Shown here: piece by piece, positions 54,182-63,341 of the stretch
Layout: every line of letters starts with the position of its first letter
How positions within the stretch are numbered: position 1 is the stretch's first letter
From: an uncultured Clostridia bacterium
GTDB lineage: Bacteria; Bacillota; Clostridia; TANB77; CAG-508
NCBI GenBank assembly: GCA_948630815.1
Contig: CAPIEU010000002.1
Location: forward strand, 130,063-194,062
DNA: 64,000 nucleotides
Direction of reading: 5' to 3'
Made by a program: the position numbers and the translations under genes
Notes under the pieces: model-generated
Told to the model about the DNA's origin: nothing
What the model saw: only the letters and a program-made list of their open reading frames with translations
Databases searched by the model: none

Positions 54182-54577
54182 ATGTTAGAAGTAAAAGTAA
54201 AAGGTCCAGCTATAAAGCTACAAGGACAATGGAAATTTAAAGGAGAAACATCAATAATTACACAAGAAGAGTACAAAGAAAACGAAAAATATTTAGAAGT
54301 AGTAAAGGGAAAAGTAGAAAGACCACAAGGAAATACTAAACCAGAGAATCCAGAAAAGCCACAAGGAAATAATGGCGAAAATGGAGAAGATAAAGAACTA
54401 AAAGAACTAAGAGAAAAAGCAAAGGATTTAGGAATAAAAGGAGCACACAACATGAGAAAAGAAAATCTTATTGCAAAAATTGAAGAGGTTGAAAAAGCAG
54501 ATAATCCAGATGAAAACGAAATTGAAGGCGAAGGAACAGACGAAGGCGAAACAGAAGGAGAACAACCTCAAGAATAA
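54182..54577 (+). CDS. Head protein with Rho-N/SAP-like domain
   Basis: A 131-residue acidic protein. The middle is Pro/Asn/Gly-rich (RPQGNTKPENPEKPQGNNG). Then comes LKELREKAKDLGIKGAHNMRKENLIAKI, a Rho N-terminal/HeH-like motif often seen in head-to-tail region proteins, and then a Glu/Gly tail. It may help to join capsid and neck. Confidence 0.65.
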   Translation: MLEVKVKGPAIKLQGQWKFKGETSIITQEEYKENEKYLEVVKGKVERPQGNTKPENPEKPQGNNGENGEDKELKELREKAKDLGIKGAHNMRKENLIAKIEEVEKADNPDENEIEGEGTDEGETEGEQPQE

Positions 54578-54596
54578 AAGAAAGGTTGTGTAATTT

Positions 54597-55073
54597 ATGG
54601 CTATTTTAGATAAGATAAAGGGACAGTCAAGAATTAATGTAAATGAAGTTATAGACATATTAAAAAGTCAATTAAAAATAACAGAAGATACACTAGAAAA
54701 ATTACACTATTCATTATATGCTACATTACAACTTATTTTAAATAAAACTAATAGAAATTATATAATTGAAGATATGTTTACTTTATGGGTAGATATGACA
54801 AAAGATTATTGGTTTCTAAATGGATATGATAAAACGTATAATTCCTCAGAAGATGAAGAACAAACAGATAAACAAGATGATGAAGGACTAAAAGTAAAGA
54901 GAATTGAAAGAGGAGATACAAATATTGAATTTAGAGATTCAAATAATGAAACTACTATAAATGGAGTTACATATAAAACAGGTACAATAGAATACGATGA
55001 TGATTTATTGCTTAATAAATACCTAAAACGATTATACAAATTTAGATTATTAGGAAATAAAAGAAGGTGGTAA
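54597..55073 (+). CDS. Head-tail connector-like protein
   Basis: A 158-residue helical protein (INVNEVIDILKSQLKITEDTLEKL) with an acidic middle. Its place right after the capsid genes is that of gp6/gp15-like connectors, but sequence similarity is not clear. Role inferred from order. Confidence 0.6.
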   Translation: MAILDKIKGQSRINVNEVIDILKSQLKITEDTLEKLHYSLYATLQLILNKTNRNYIIEDMFTLWVDMTKDYWFLNGYDKTYNSSEDEEQTDKQDDEGLKVKRIERGDTNIEFRDSNNETTINGVTYKTGTIEYDDDLLLNKYLKRLYKFRLLGNKRRW

Positions 55074-55074
55074 T

Positions 55075-55446
55075 ATGTTTAATATTAATAAATTAGTTGA
55101 TATTGAAAGAAAAGCATTAGAAACTACCTATTGTGATACTATAACAGTTACTAGAAATGAAGAAGTAACAGAAGGAAATATAACAAAAAATAAAAAAATA
55201 GAGGTTTTAAAAGATGAACCTTGTGCTTTATCAATAACTAATAATATTTCTCCAAAAGTGGAAGATACAAACGGAACAACAGAACTAAAAGGAAACTATG
55301 TTTTATTTATGTCAAAGAAAATAAATAAAGGCGATAAACTATTTATAACAAGAGAAAATGGAGAAAACATAATTGCAGTAGCTGGCAAGCCATCATTCCA
55401 TATTACACATTATGAAATTTCTTTATTAATACAGGAAAGGGCATAA
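55075..55446 (+). CDS. Minor capsid / head-closure protein
   Basis: A 123-residue beta-rich protein (ALETTYCDTITVTRNEEVTEG ... YVLFMSKKINKGDKLFITRENGE). The pattern and position match small minor-capsid or head-closure proteins of PBSX-like phages. Confidence 0.65.
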   Translation: MFNINKLVDIERKALETTYCDTITVTRNEEVTEGNITKNKKIEVLKDEPCALSITNNISPKVEDTNGTTELKGNYVLFMSKKINKGDKLFITRENGENIIAVAGKPSFHITHYEISLLIQERA

Positions 55447-55447
55447 T

Positions 55448-55930
55448 ATGGCAGGAAGTAATCAAATAAGAAATAAAGCCATTATGGATAAATTTATTAA
55501 AGAATTAAAGGCAATACTAGGAGAATTTGACAGAGTAGCACCAAAAATACTAGATGAAACTGTTTTGGTAGCTGAAACTTACGCAAAAGATTTAACACCA
55601 GCAGTTACAGGAGATGCAAAAGCAAAGTGGCAAACAACAAAATCATATAAAGTAACCAATGGCTTTAAAGCTAGATTATTCAATAATTCGGCATATATTG
55701 GTTATATTAATAATGGGCATAGAATGGAGCCACACTTTGTACCAGGAGAATGGGTTGGAGATAAATTTGAGTATGATCCATTTTCAAAAGAAGGTGTTTT
55801 AATGGGAAGTAAAACAAAATATGTCAAAGGGAAATTTATGCTTGAAAAAGCAACTGGGAGGGCTGAAAAGTTTTTAGTAAATAAAGCTAATAAAGAAATT
55901 GAAGAAATTAAAAAGAGGTATGAGAAATGA
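55448..55930 (+). CDS. HK97 gp10-family neck protein
   Basis: A 160-residue basic protein: KAILGEFDRVAPKILDETVLVAETYAKDLTPAVTGDAKAKW, then NSAYIGYINNGHRMEPHFVPGEW, typical of the HK97 gp10 / minor capsid family that joins head and tail. Confidence 0.8.
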   Translation: MAGSNQIRNKAIMDKFIKELKAILGEFDRVAPKILDETVLVAETYAKDLTPAVTGDAKAKWQTTKSYKVTNGFKARLFNNSAYIGYINNGHRMEPHFVPGEWVGDKFEYDPFSKEGVLMGSKTKYVKGKFMLEKATGRAEKFLVNKANKEIEEIKKRYEK

Positions 55931-56376
55931 AAGAAATTACAATGGAAGATATAATACAAGCTATTGCACAAGAATTAAAAACATTGTTTCCAAAGGCAAA
56001 AGTATATGATGAAGGACTAGAGCAAGGTTATGAAGAGCCTTGTTTTTTTATTGATTTCATACGAGAAAGTACAAAAAAGATGGTAGGCAATAGATATGAT
56101 GATACAGTGAGTTTAAGAACTGTTTATTTTCAAGACTTCCATGAAGATGAGGCAAGATATAAAGCATATAGGGTAAGAGATACTTTAAATGAAGGTTTTA
56201 ATATCATTACATACAAGAATATGCACTTTAGAATAAAAGAAAAAGATATTGAAATGCAAGACAAAGATTTAATATTTACTTTTAAAATTCAATTTTATAC
56301 AAAAAAGAAAATTGAAGATGAGCCAAAACTTGATAGTATTGAAAAAATAACAGAAAAGGAGAAAGAAAATGCCTAA
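55927..56376 (+). CDS. Tail terminator-like protein
   Basis: Its ATG overlaps the preceding stop (ATGA). The 149-residue product (DIIQAIAQELKTLFPKAKVYDEGLEQGYEEPCFFID ... FRIKEKDIEMQDKDLIFTFKIQF) matches the small tail-completion proteins of contractile PBSX-like phages. Confidence 0.72.
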   Translation: MKEITMEDIIQAIAQELKTLFPKAKVYDEGLEQGYEEPCFFIDFIRESTKKMVGNRYDDTVSLRTVYFQDFHEDEARYKAYRVRDTLNEGFNIITYKNMHFRIKEKDIEMQDKDLIFTFKIQFYTKKKIEDEPKLDSIEKITEKEKENA

Positions 56377-56536
56377 ACAAATAAAAGAAAAAATTGAAAG
56401 AAAATTCATAAAGGATCAAGTCCAACAAATGAATTTAAAACCTATTGAAAAAGATATTTTAATTAGTAGGTGGGGAGATGCACTTTTTAAGACAGAAAGT
56501 GAAATAAAAGAAATATTAGGAAAGGAGATTTTGTAA
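56369..56536 (+). CDS. 55-residue phage protein before the sheath gene
   Basis: ATG 56369 overlaps the previous gene by 8 bases, and the stop at 56534-56536 directly precedes the sheath ATG. A basic helical protein (KEKIERKFIKDQVQQMNLKP). A small gene of this size lies here in many relatives; function unknown. Confidence 0.6.
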   Translation: MPKQIKEKIERKFIKDQVQQMNLKPIEKDILISRWGDALFKTESEIKEILGKEIL

Positions 56537-56537
56537 T

Positions 56538-57857
56538 ATGGCAGGAGGTACATTTAATAAACAAAACAAAATTAGACCAGGAGTATATCAAAATATTAAG
56601 ACTAACAAAATGAGAATGACAGAAAATGATATAAACGGTGTAGTTGCAATTGCTTTAGAATTAGACTTTGGAAAAGAACAAGCAATAACAAGAATAGAAG
56701 ATGAAACAGAAATTTACGAAAAATTAGGTTATAACTTAGATGACGAAAAAGTATTACTACTAAAAGAAATTTTGAAAGAAACAAGTAAAATATTAGTTTA
56801 TAGATTAAATGGTGGTGAAAAAGCAAAAGCAACAGTAGAAGAAGATAAAACTATAATGGCCAAATATGCAGGAACAAAAGGAAATGAAATCACAATTATA
56901 ATAGCAAATAATGTTGAAGATACAACCAAATATGATGTTATTACTTATTTAGAAGGAACGAAAATTGATAGTCAAACAATATCTAACTATGAAGAATTTG
57001 AAGAAAACGACTATATAACAATAACAGGCAATGGAAAAATAACCAAAGCTACTACGATAAACCTTGAAGGAGGAACAACAACAAATGCAACAGAATCAAA
57101 TGCTTATCCAAAGTTTTTAGAGGCTTTAGAGTTAGAAAATTATAATTATATTGCATATTGTGGAACTGATGATGCAACAAAGGCTTTAATTGTAACATTT
57201 GTTAAAAGAATGAATGACCAAGAAGGAATTAGAGTAAAAGCAGTTATGGGAGGTTATGTAGCAGACTATGAGAAAGTAACAACTATAAAAAATGGTGTTG
57301 TATTAGAAGATGGTACAGAATTAACAAACGCACAATGTGCAGCATATTTTGCAGCATTAAGTGCTGTTTCTGATATAAATAAAAGTAATACATATACACA
57401 ATATAAAGGTGCAGTAGATGCTAACCCTAGACTAAATAATAGAGATACAGAGAAAGCATTGAAATCAGGAAAAATCATATTTACTAGACGAAATGATGAA
57501 ACAGTTGTAATTGAGCAAGATATAAATTCCTTAGTTACATTTACAGTAGAAAAAAATTCTGACTTTTCAAAAAATAGAGTAGTTAGAGCATTAGACGGTT
57601 TAGCAAGTGATATAAAACATATTTTTGAACAAAGCTATATAGGCAAGATAAGTAATAATGTAGATGGAAGAAATATTTTAAGAGCAGCTATAATTGATAA
57701 CATTAAGGAAAAACAAAATAGAGGAGCATTCCAAAATTTTGTTGAAGATGACGTTAGTGTTGTAGAAGGAAATAATATTGATAGTGTATTGATTAATATA
57801 TCAGTACAACCAGTAGATTCTATTGAAAAAATTTATATGAATGTGGAGGTGCAATAA
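56538..57857 (+). CDS. Contractile tail sheath protein
   Basis: A 439-residue sheath, the mark of a myovirus-type tail. It begins GGTFNKQNKIRPGVYQNIKT, the standard XkdK-like sheath start, and later has EGIRVKAVMGGYVADYEKVTT and a C-terminal INISVQPVDSIEKIYMNVEV. The subunits form the contractile outer tube. Confidence 0.93.
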   Translation: MAGGTFNKQNKIRPGVYQNIKTNKMRMTENDINGVVAIALELDFGKEQAITRIEDETEIYEKLGYNLDDEKVLLLKEILKETSKILVYRLNGGEKAKATVEEDKTIMAKYAGTKGNEITIIIANNVEDTTKYDVITYLEGTKIDSQTISNYEEFEENDYITITGNGKITKATTINLEGGTTTNATESNAYPKFLEALELENYNYIAYCGTDDATKALIVTFVKRMNDQEGIRVKAVMGGYVADYEKVTTIKNGVVLEDGTELTNAQCAAYFAALSAVSDINKSNTYTQYKGAVDANPRLNNRDTEKALKSGKIIFTRRNDETVVIEQDINSLVTFTVEKNSDFSKNRVVRALDGLASDIKHIFEQSYIGKISNNVDGRNILRAAIIDNIKEKQNRGAFQNFVEDDVSVVEGNNIDSVLINISVQPVDSIEKIYMNVEVQ

Positions 57858-57860
57858 TTT

Positions 57861-58319
57861 ATGTTAAAAGTTGAAAACACTTTAAATAGTAACGAAGGTA
57901 AAGGATTTGTTACAATTAATAGAAAAACAAGAGAATTGTTTGAACTTACAAAATTAGAGGCAAATATTGAACTAATAGTTTCTGAAAGAAAAATATTAGG
58001 GCATAGAATGGTTGCACATAAAGTATGTGGAGCAAAAGGTTCTGGAAGTATTACAATGTTCTTTAATAATTCTGATATATTAAAAGAAATGATTAATTAC
58101 ATTAAAACAGGGAAATCTCCTAAAATTTCAATTCAAATGTATAATGATGATCCTACATCTGATATTGGAAGACAAGAGATGGTGCTTAAAGATGTAATTA
58201 TATCGAAGTTATTAGCAGGTAAAATTGATGTTGATAGTGAAGATGGACTAACACAAGAGGCAGACTTTACATTTGATGATATTGACGGATTAGAATATTT
58301 TAAAACAACAGAAAATTAA
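57861..58319 (+). CDS. Tail tube protein, XkdM-like
   Basis: A 152-residue beta-barrel protein (TLNSNEGKGFVTINRKTRELFELTKLEANIEL ... KVCGAKGSGSITMFFNNSDILKEMINYIKTGK). It directly follows the sheath and matches the XkdM-like tube family. Confidence 0.85.
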   Translation: MLKVENTLNSNEGKGFVTINRKTRELFELTKLEANIELIVSERKILGHRMVAHKVCGAKGSGSITMFFNNSDILKEMINYIKTGKSPKISIQMYNDDPTSDIGRQEMVLKDVIISKLLAGKIDVDSEDGLTQEADFTFDDIDGLEYFKTTEN

Positions 58320-58337
58320 TATAGGAGGATTTATAAT

Positions 58338-58787
58338 ATGGATGAAAACAATAATGAAATGGATTTACAAGCATTTTTACAAGGAAATGCAAAACCAATT
58401 GAAAATATAAAAATGGTAGTTAGTACAAGGTTTACAGATAAAGACGGAAACCCTATACCATGGATATTAAAACAACTTACAGGAAAAGAAAGTAATAATT
58501 TAAGAAAGAAGCATACAAAAAAGATAAAAAATAAGTTAGGAAGAATAGAAGAACAATTTGGTAGTGAGGCTTATCAAGAGGAGTTTATTACAAGTTCTGT
58601 TATTTTTCCGGATTTGACTGATACAAAATTACAAAATAGTTATGGTGCATTAGGTGCATATGATTTACTACAAAAAATGTTGTCTGCAGATGAACTAGCA
58701 AACTTACAAATTAAAGTTTCTGGATTTGCAGAAGAAGAAATAATTGAAAATTCAATGGATAATTTGGTGGAAGAGGCAAAAAACTAA
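58338..58787 (+). CDS. Tail assembly chaperone, XkdN-like (short form)
   Basis: A 149-residue chaperone with DLQAFLQGNAKPIENIKMVVSTRF and PWILKQLTGKESNNLRKK, the XkdN-like pattern. It guides polymerisation of the tube around the tape measure. It ends after a slippery A AAA AAC sequence. Confidence 0.82.
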   Translation: MDENNNEMDLQAFLQGNAKPIENIKMVVSTRFTDKDGNPIPWILKQLTGKESNNLRKKHTKKIKNKLGRIEEQFGSEAYQEEFITSSVIFPDLTDTKLQNSYGALGAYDLLQKMLSADELANLQIKVSGFAEEEIIENSMDNLVEEAKN

Positions 58788-58957
58788 TAAATGGCAAAAA
58801 TGCAGAGGCAAATTTAGCACATTACATATTACAAGAATTGCATATTTTGCCACATCAATTATTTAGTTTGAGTAGACGAGAAAGAGCCTTTGTATATGCT
58901 TCCAGTGAGTTATGGTGCAAAGCTAAGAAAAAAGAAGTTGATAAAATGAAGAAATAG
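58338..58957 (+). CDS. Tail assembly chaperone, -1 frameshift long form
   Basis: The zero frame reads GCA AAA AAC TAA at 58776-58787. The heptamer A AAA AAC (58778-58784) is a canonical -1 slippery site. In the -1 frame translation runs from CTA 58784 to TAG 58955-58957 and encodes NGKNAEANLAHYILQELHI and LSRRERAFVYASSEL, a conserved second chaperone domain that has no start of its own. This matches the G/GT-type frameshift known from lambda and other tailed phages. Confidence 0.75.
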
Positions 58958-58969
58958 GAGGCAAAAAAT

Positions 58970-60992
58970 ATGGCTAAAAAAATTGAAACTATTTTCTCTA
59001 TTCAAGACAAATATACTAGAACAATGAATAAAATCATCAATTCTACAACGACAGCAGAAAAGAAAATTAATAAAGTAAGTTATGCTACAGATAAATTTAA
59101 TGAAAAGATGAAAAAATTAAAAGAGCCACCTTCTAATAAACTTAGTCAATATTTTGACAAAGTTAAGAATAAAGCCGATAAAGCCACCTCATCTGTAGGT
59201 GGCTTAATTAGAACTTTATTATCATTGGCCACAGCAAAAATAGCAATAAATGCAATAGATACTACTACATTAACAAATTCAAGATTAAGTATGATTAATG
59301 ATGGAAATCAAACAGACAAACAGCTACAAAATAAAATTATGCAGTCAGCAAATAACAGTAGAAGTTCATACTCTACAACAGCAGCTAACGTATCAAAATT
59401 AGGACTACTTGCAGGAGATGCCTTCAAAAATAATGATGAAATAATTAGATTTTCTGAATTATTGAATAAATCTTTTAAAGTTGGTGGAGCAAGTACACAA
59501 GAACAAGAATCAGGAACATATCAGTTGACACAGGCTATGGCAGCAGGAAAATTACAAGGTGATGAATTCCGTAGTGTCATGGAAAATGCTCCATTGGTAG
59601 CAGATGCAATTGCCAAATATACAGGAAAGACAAAACGGCGATTTAAAAGAAATGTCATCACAGGGAACAATTACAGCAGATATAATAAAAAATGCAATGT
59701 TTAAAGCAGCAGATGATATTGAAGGTCGATATAGCAAGATGCCAAAAACAATAGGAGATTATTGGACTTTAATTAAAAATAAGACAATACAAGCATTTAC
59801 ACCAGTAATAGAAAAGATTAGCCAACTTATTAATACCCCAGAATTTCAAGAGTTTTTTGAAAATTTATGTATAGGCATACAATTAGCAGCAGAGGCTGTA
59901 AATTTTCTGGTGGAAAGTTTTGTATGGCTATGTAACGTAATGGAGCCATTTACTCCAATTATATGGGGAATAATAGGAGCATTAATAGCATACAAAGTTT
60001 ATACTATGTTAGCAGCAGTAGGACAAGCAATATTAAATGCAGCAATGATGGCTAACCCAGCAGGACTAATTATAGCAGCAATAGTAGCACTTATTATTAT
60101 ATTAATGTATTTCTATTTTACTAACGACCAAGTGGCTTATGGAATAATTTATTTATGGGATATGCTGGTAATTGGAGCAATGACACTATGGTTAGGCTTA
60201 AAAACAGTATTTTATGGATTAATATTAATAGGTCAGTTTTTCTTACTAGGTATGGTTGGTGTTGCTTATGGTGTTTTGTGGGCATGGTATATGTTTCAAA
60301 ATGGATTAGAGGCTGTTGGAGTTGGAATTTTATATATTTTCCAAGGACTGTATAACGGTGTACTTTGGATAGTAAACGGAATTATTGATATTTTAAATAA
60401 AATACCAGGAGTAAAAATAGAAAAAGCAGAATATGCAGATTTTGCTGATAAAGCAATGGAAGGCATGATGGATAACGTTGTAAAAAGAAATGAAGATTTA
60501 CAAGGTATGTTAGACGATATGACAGAAATTAATAATTCTATTAATGAAAATAAAGCAAAATTTGCAACAGATTTAAGTAAATCAGCAACAGATATACAGA
60601 ATAAAGTAATTGAATCAGAAAATACAAGACAAAGTAGAGTAGATAACAGAAATAACTGGATGGGAGATTTACAAAATAAGATAAATGGAGCATTAGATAC
60701 AGGAAATAATGCAACAGCAAAAGTAACAGCAGGTAGTATTCCAGTAAAAGCAGATGGTGGAAAATTAGATACAGCAGGAGAGGTAAATATATCTGATGAA
60801 GATTTAAAATACATGAAAGATTTTGCAGAGCAAGAATGGGTAAATAAATTTACTACGGCAACATTAGCACCAAACGTTACAATGCAGTTTGGCGATATTC
60901 ACGAAACAGCAGATGCAGAAAAAGTAAAGGATAGAATAAAACAAATACTTGAAGAGGAACTTGCCGAAGTAGCAGAGGGGGTATATGATTAA
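58970..60992 (+). CDS. Tape measure protein, +1 shift at CGG
   Basis: The 673-residue joined product sets tail length. The N-terminal part is helical with TATAKIAINAIDTTT and TYQLTQAMAAGKLQGDEFRSV. CGG 59636-59638 is codon 223: zero frame gives a short unrelated tail, while skipping the C gives YTGKTK-G-DLKEMSSQGTITADII, the normal tape-measure continuation (relatives read ...G-ELKELASEGKITA...). Several long transmembrane-like helices follow in the centre, then a helical C-terminus. Confidence 0.9.
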
Positions 60993-61676
60993 TGAATTAT
61001 GGATTTTTCTTTGATTATAATAATGACACAATAAGACTACCAGTAAACCCAGAAAAGTTTAGCATAGGCATTGAGCAAGAAGGAACAAAAAAGAATGTAG
61101 TAGGTCTAGGAGCAATAAATATTATAGGAAATGTTAAATTACAAAAAATAGAATTTGAGGCAGAATTTCCATGTCAACCTTTATCATATATAACTACCAA
61201 AAATCAATTTAAAGGTCCATACTTCTACTTAGATAAATTTCAAAAATATATGGAAGATAAAAGCCCCATAAGATTTATTTTAACAAGGGAATATTCGGAG
61301 GCTAAAGACTTAAAGAATATATCAATATTAGTAACTATTGATTCATTAGATATTGACGAAGAGGCACTAGAAGAGGGAGATTTAAAGATTAATTTTAGCC
61401 TTTTAGAATATAGACCTTTTACTTCTAAAACTGTAAATATAGTTATACAAAAGAAAATTCATGTTGTAAAAGAAAGTACCCCAGCAAGACCAGCAAGTAC
61501 CCCAGCAGTTGCACAAACAAGAACATATACAGTAAAAAAAGGCGACTGTTTATGGAATATTGCAAAGAAATATTATCGGAAATGGTAATCAGTACATGAA
61601 AATATATAATGCCAATAAAGATAAAATCAAAAAACCATCTTTAATATATCCAGGACAAGTTTTTGTTATTCCATAG
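60992..61676 (+). CDS. LysM baseplate-hub protein (XkdP-like), +1 shift at CGG
   Basis: It shares one base with the tape-measure stop. The 227-residue joined product has an N-terminal XkdP-like domain (NPEKFSIGIEQEGTKKNVVG) and a C-terminal LysM. CGG 61577-61579 (codon 196) falls within the LysM: zero frame ends after two more residues (KKYYRKW), while skipping the C gives KKYY-G-NGNQYMKIYNANKD and ends LIYPGQVFVIP, a complete LysM. Confidence 0.9.
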
Positions 61677-61687
61677 GAGGTAGATAC

Positions 61688-62671
61688 ATGAAAAACTTTG
61701 AAATATTAGTACAAGACATAGTTAGTAATCAAACATTCGATATAAAAGATATAGTGATAAAACCACAGATACAACAAAAATTAAATGATGGCTGTAGTAA
61801 ATTAACCTTTGATATGGCTAAAGATAAAGTGGCAAAGTTTAGTAATGGATCTGTTATAAGATTTAAGTATAATAATGTTGGAATGTTTTTTGGTTATATA
61901 TTTAAAAAGCAACAAAAAGATGAAAAGACGATAAGTGTTACAGCCTATGACCAATTGAGATATTTAAAAGCAAAAGATAGTATGACATTAACAGGGCTAA
62001 ATATAGCTGGAATTATCAGAAAAATAGCAAATCAATGTAGTTTACAAGTAGGAAATTTGGAAGTATCGGATATACTCCCAGAAAGAGTAGAAGATAACAA
62101 AACTTTTTTAGATATAATTTATAATGCTATTTCCGAAAATTTAAAAATTAGTGGAGATAAATATTGCTTTTATGATGATTTTGGAAAACTAACATTAGAA
62201 GATATTTATAATATGAGAACTAATATTTTAATAGGAGATACAAGTAATTGTACTGGTTATGACTTTACACAAAGTATAGATGATGATACATATAACCAAA
62301 TCAAATTAGTACATGATAATAAAGACACAAAAAAAAGGGAGGTATATGTTGCAAAAGATACTTCGACAATAGGAAAATGGGGGGTATTACAATATTATGA
62401 AAAAGTTAGTAATAACATGAATTATTCACAAATTGTAGACAAAGCTAATACTTTATTGAAAACAAAGAATAGAGAACAATTAAAATTAAAATTAGATAGT
62501 ATAGGGATAGAAACAATAAAAGCAGGAAGTGGAGTATTTGTTAAGTTACAAGATATAAACGATGTAAACATTAATAATTTTTTTGTTATAGAAAAGGCCA
62601 CACATACATTTGATAAGGCTTATACAATGAGTTTAGATTTATTAATGCCATCTTCGGAGGTGTTAAAATAA
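61688..62671 (+). CDS. XkdQ-like / late control D-type hub protein
   Basis: A 327-residue baseplate hub component. KNFEILVQDIVSNQTFDIKDIV at the start and NREQLKLKLDSIGIETIKAGSG near the end match the XkdQ family of PBSX. It acts at the tail tip below the tape measure. Confidence 0.82.
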   Translation: MKNFEILVQDIVSNQTFDIKDIVIKPQIQQKLNDGCSKLTFDMAKDKVAKFSNGSVIRFKYNNVGMFFGYIFKKQQKDEKTISVTAYDQLRYLKAKDSMTLTGLNIAGIIRKIANQCSLQVGNLEVSDILPERVEDNKTFLDIIYNAISENLKISGDKYCFYDDFGKLTLEDIYNMRTNILIGDTSNCTGYDFTQSIDDDTYNQIKLVHDNKDTKKREVYVAKDTSTIGKWGVLQYYEKVSNNMNYSQIVDKANTLLKTKNREQLKLKLDSIGIETIKAGSGVFVKLQDINDVNINNFFVIEKATHTFDKAYTMSLDLLMPSSEVLK

Positions 62672-62919
62672 TGATAGATATAATAAAACAAGTTGTAAGA
62701 AATTATATGAGTAATGCAGATTTAACCACTATTCAATATGGAACTGTTGTACAAGCTAATCCTATACAAATACAAATAGAAAAATTAATAATACCTAGTT
62801 CAAAAATAGTTGTGCCAAGTGTGTTTAAAAAAGTAGATATATCCCTAAAAGTAGGCGATAAAGTTCTTCTTTTAAGACAACATGGAGGGCAACTATTTTT
62901 TGTACTAGATAAGGTATAG
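62671..62919 (+). CDS. DUF2577 tail protein (XkdR-like)
   Basis: An 82-residue protein, MIDIIKQVVRNYMSNADLTTIQYGTVV ... KVGDKVLLLRQHGGQLFFVLDKV, a match to DUF2577. It shares one base with the preceding stop. It is a baseplate or tail-tip component by position. Confidence 0.82.
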   Translation: MIDIIKQVVRNYMSNADLTTIQYGTVVQANPIQIQIEKLIIPSSKIVVPSVFKKVDISLKVGDKVLLLRQHGGQLFFVLDKV

Positions 62920-62933
62920 AAATGGAGGTAAAA

Positions 62934-63341
62934 ATGCAAATAACTCCAGAAACTTACGACTTTAATGCAGAATTTCAAACAGAACAATTTACAAATAAAA
63001 CATATAAAATCAATTTTGAAGAAAAACGTATAATAGGAGAAATTGACGATTTAGAGGCTGTAAAACAAGCATCATATAAAATATTACATACAGAAAGATT
63101 TAATAGTTTAGTATATTCATGGGATTATGGAGTAGAATTTGAAAATTTAATCGGCAAAGACTATGATTTTATTTTGGGAGATTTGCAAAGAAGAATAGAA
63201 GAGGCACTATTGCAAGATGACAGAATTGAAAGAATCGAAAATGTAAAAGTAGATAAAAAACAAAATGATAGTATAGATGTTTCTTTTATAGTAATTAGTA
63301 AATATGGAAATGTAACAATGGGGGTGAATATAAATGTATAG
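62934..63341 (+). CDS. DUF2634 baseplate protein (XkdS-like)
   Basis: ATG 62934 follows GGAGG. The 135-residue product has GEIDDLEAVKQASYKILHTERFNSLVYSWDYGVEFE, the gp25-like / DUF2634 wedge pattern. It overlaps the baseplate J gene by 8 bases. Confidence 0.85.
   Translation: MQITPETYDFNAEFQTEQFTNKTYKINFEEKRIIGEIDDLEAVKQASYKILHTERFNSLVYSWDYGVEFENLIGKDYDFILGDLQRRIEEALLQDDRIERIENVKVDKKQNDSIDVSFIVISKYGNVTMGVNINV

Noticed and set aside
13721..61676. Ordinary pseudogenes
   Set aside because: Ten independent decays would not all be a single C inserted before a conserved glycine codon, with otherwise intact reading frames and motifs.
13721..61676. CGG reassigned to another single amino acid
   Set aside because: A changed sense codon would not shift the reading frame. 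The homologous sequence resumes only in the +1 frame.
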